DNA from: SIG440 sp045596485
Lineage (GTDB): Bacteria; Bacillota; Clostridia; Monoglobales; Monoglobaceae
DNA length: 5,615 bases
Direction of reading: 5' to 3'
NCBI GenBank assembly: GCA_045596485.1
Contig: JAZOCL010000068.1
Span: 1-5,615, forward strand
Numbering within the stretch: the stretch's first letter is position 1; each line of letters opens with the position of its first letter. The position numbers and the translations under genes were made by a program. The notes below the pieces were generated by a model, which did not search any database, was not told where the DNA came from, and worked only from the letters and a program-made list of their open reading frames with translations. Positions 4,717-5,615 of this stretch are shown one piece after another.

Positions 4717-5615
4717 TTACTTCACCATATAGTTATACACCATTACTGCCGCCTCTGCACGTGTTATGCTGTCCTGCGGTCTCAATTTGCCGCCGCTGCC
4801 GCAAATTATATTCATTCCCGTCAAAATAGCAGGGTAGCCTATTTTTTCGTTTGTAAGAAGATTTCCGTCTGCATATTCAACCTTGAAAATATTATGGAGC
4901 TTTGCCACCTGTTCAAGACCGTTGAGACGAATCATATAAACAAACGCATCCTCTCTCTTTACTGAAGCCTCAGGCTTTTTTTCTGACTCTGTGAGAATTT
5001 CTTCATCAATCATCATTCTGTAAAGATTCTCTTCAGTATACTCAAGATATGATTTATAACGTATTCCCGCAGCAAACAATCTCAAAAGGTCATACTGCGA
5101 AATCTCATCATCAGGCTTAAATTTTCCCTCTTTAAATCCAATTTGAGCCTCTGCAAGCTTGTTTATTTTTTCTGCAGCCCAATGCCCTTCAAGGTCGGAA
5201 TATTCATATTCTCCGTTTTCAGAAGCTGTATACGCTGATTCATATTTTTCTCCTGTGAATGCATCAACTTCTGTTCCGTAGCTGCTGACAGTATAACAAG
5301 CCTTATACATTCCGTCCGTATGAAGATAAATCTGCTTCAGTGGCGACTCTTTGAGAAGAGCATCATATGCTGTATCGCTGTCAACTATGCCATCGGGAGC
5401 CAAAAATTCCTTATTGTTATCATAATCCAGGCTGTAATTTGTTATACGGTTGTGCCCTGCATCAAACTGAACATAAGTACCTTCGCTTATGTATCTGATA
5501 CCGTTTTCAGTTCTGTCATAGACACGGCTTAGGCTCTGTGCGTATATTGCGTCCTCTTGCGGCGAAAACTCGGCAAGCTTTTCAACTGAAGCCTTTAAAA
5601 ATTCATCTATTTTGG
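4717..5615 (-). CDS. Cell-surface protein with YcdB/YcdC-like segment and C-terminal SLH repeats, N-terminus missing
   Basis: Minus-strand frame open from the window edge to a TAA at 4717-4719, giving 298 visible residues; start and any signal peptide lie beyond 5615. Visible residues 1 to about 122 resemble the YcdB/YcdC repeated domain of Clostridia: a VYDRTENGIRY stretch, a beta-rich part, then VDAFTGEKY (116-124). Three SLH repeats follow at about 138-183 (YSDLEGHWAAEKINKL), 193-235 and 243-296. SLH repeats bind secondary polymers of the cell wall, so the protein should be exported and wall-attached. Only the last repeat has the canonical ITRAE motif (283-287); the equivalents in the first two are SQYD and VKRED, so binding may be partly degenerate. 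A TTG at 5401-5403 is not the start, because the frame and the domain continue 70 codons upstream. The gene is convergent with secF and not part of that operon. The function of the YcdB/YcdC part is unknown. Confidence 0.85.
   Translation of the reverse strand, partial: KIDEFLKASVEKLAEFSPQEDAIYAQSLSRVYDRTENGIRYISEGTYVQFDAGHNRITNYSLDYDNNKEFLAPDGIVDSDTAYDALLKESPLKQIYLHTDGMYKACYTVSSYGTEVDAFTGEKYESAYTASENGEYEYSDLEGHWAAEKINKLAEAQIGFKEGKFKPDDEISQYDLLRLFAAGIRYKSYLEYTEENLYRMMIDEEILTESEKKPEASVKREDAFVYMIRLNGLEQVAKLHNIFKVEYADGNLLTNEKIGYPAILTGMNIICGSGGKLRPQDSITRAEAAVMVYNYMVK

Noticed and set aside
4669..4965. Plus-strand reading frame opposite the SLH gene
   Set aside because: It is antisense to a gene with clear SLH motifs, and no ribosome binding site or family resemblance is visible.
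5401..5403. TTG as the start of the minus-strand SLH gene
   Set aside because: The frame stays open for 70 more codons to the window edge, and the upstream residues belong to the same YcdB/YcdC-like segment.

Overview
The window is a chromosomal housekeeping segment from a low-to-mid G+C bacterium, most likely a Clostridia-class Firmicute. A Ruminococcaceae/Oscillospiraceae-like source is my inference, not proven. The reasons are strong AGGAGG-type ribosome binding sites, the gene order queA-tgt-yajC-DUF3792-secD-secF (close to the order in Bacillus and other Firmicutes), secD and secF as separate genes, and a neighbouring wall-bound protein with SLH domains. I saw no mobile element, CRISPR array, tRNA or rRNA.

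Layout. Bases 1-48 hold the last 15 codons of queA. Next is tgt (74-1204). Together they give two consecutive steps of queuosine synthesis in tRNA: Tgt inserts preQ1 at position 34 and QueA builds the cyclopentane ring on it. A sigma-A-like promoter (1237-1265) then drives yajC (1322-1705), followed by a four-helix membrane protein of the TIGR04086/DUF3792 (YrzE-like) family (1783-2214). A nested hairpin lies between these two genes and pairs the second gene's Shine-Dalgarno sequence. A second, better promoter (2263-2291) starts the secD-secF unit (2377-4585), whose genes overlap by 8 bases. A perfect 15-bp hairpin (4610-4642) closes the unit. The 3' part of a convergent gene on the minus strand fills 4717-5615. 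It encodes a cell-surface protein with a YcdB/YcdC-like segment and three SLH repeats, and it is open to the window edge.

How the genes work together. YajC, SecD and SecF are accessory subunits of the Sec translocon; SecDF uses the proton gradient to pull exported proteins across the membrane. The SLH protein is the kind of exported protein that would use this route. The two points most worth a second look are in this system. SecF has Ala (residue 206) where the membrane-embedded Asp (E. coli SecF D213) is expected, while the partner residues SecD D322 and SecF R240 are kept. The second is the hairpin that hides the ribosome binding site of the DUF3792 gene.

All assignments come from reading motifs by eye. 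No database search or folding calculation was run.
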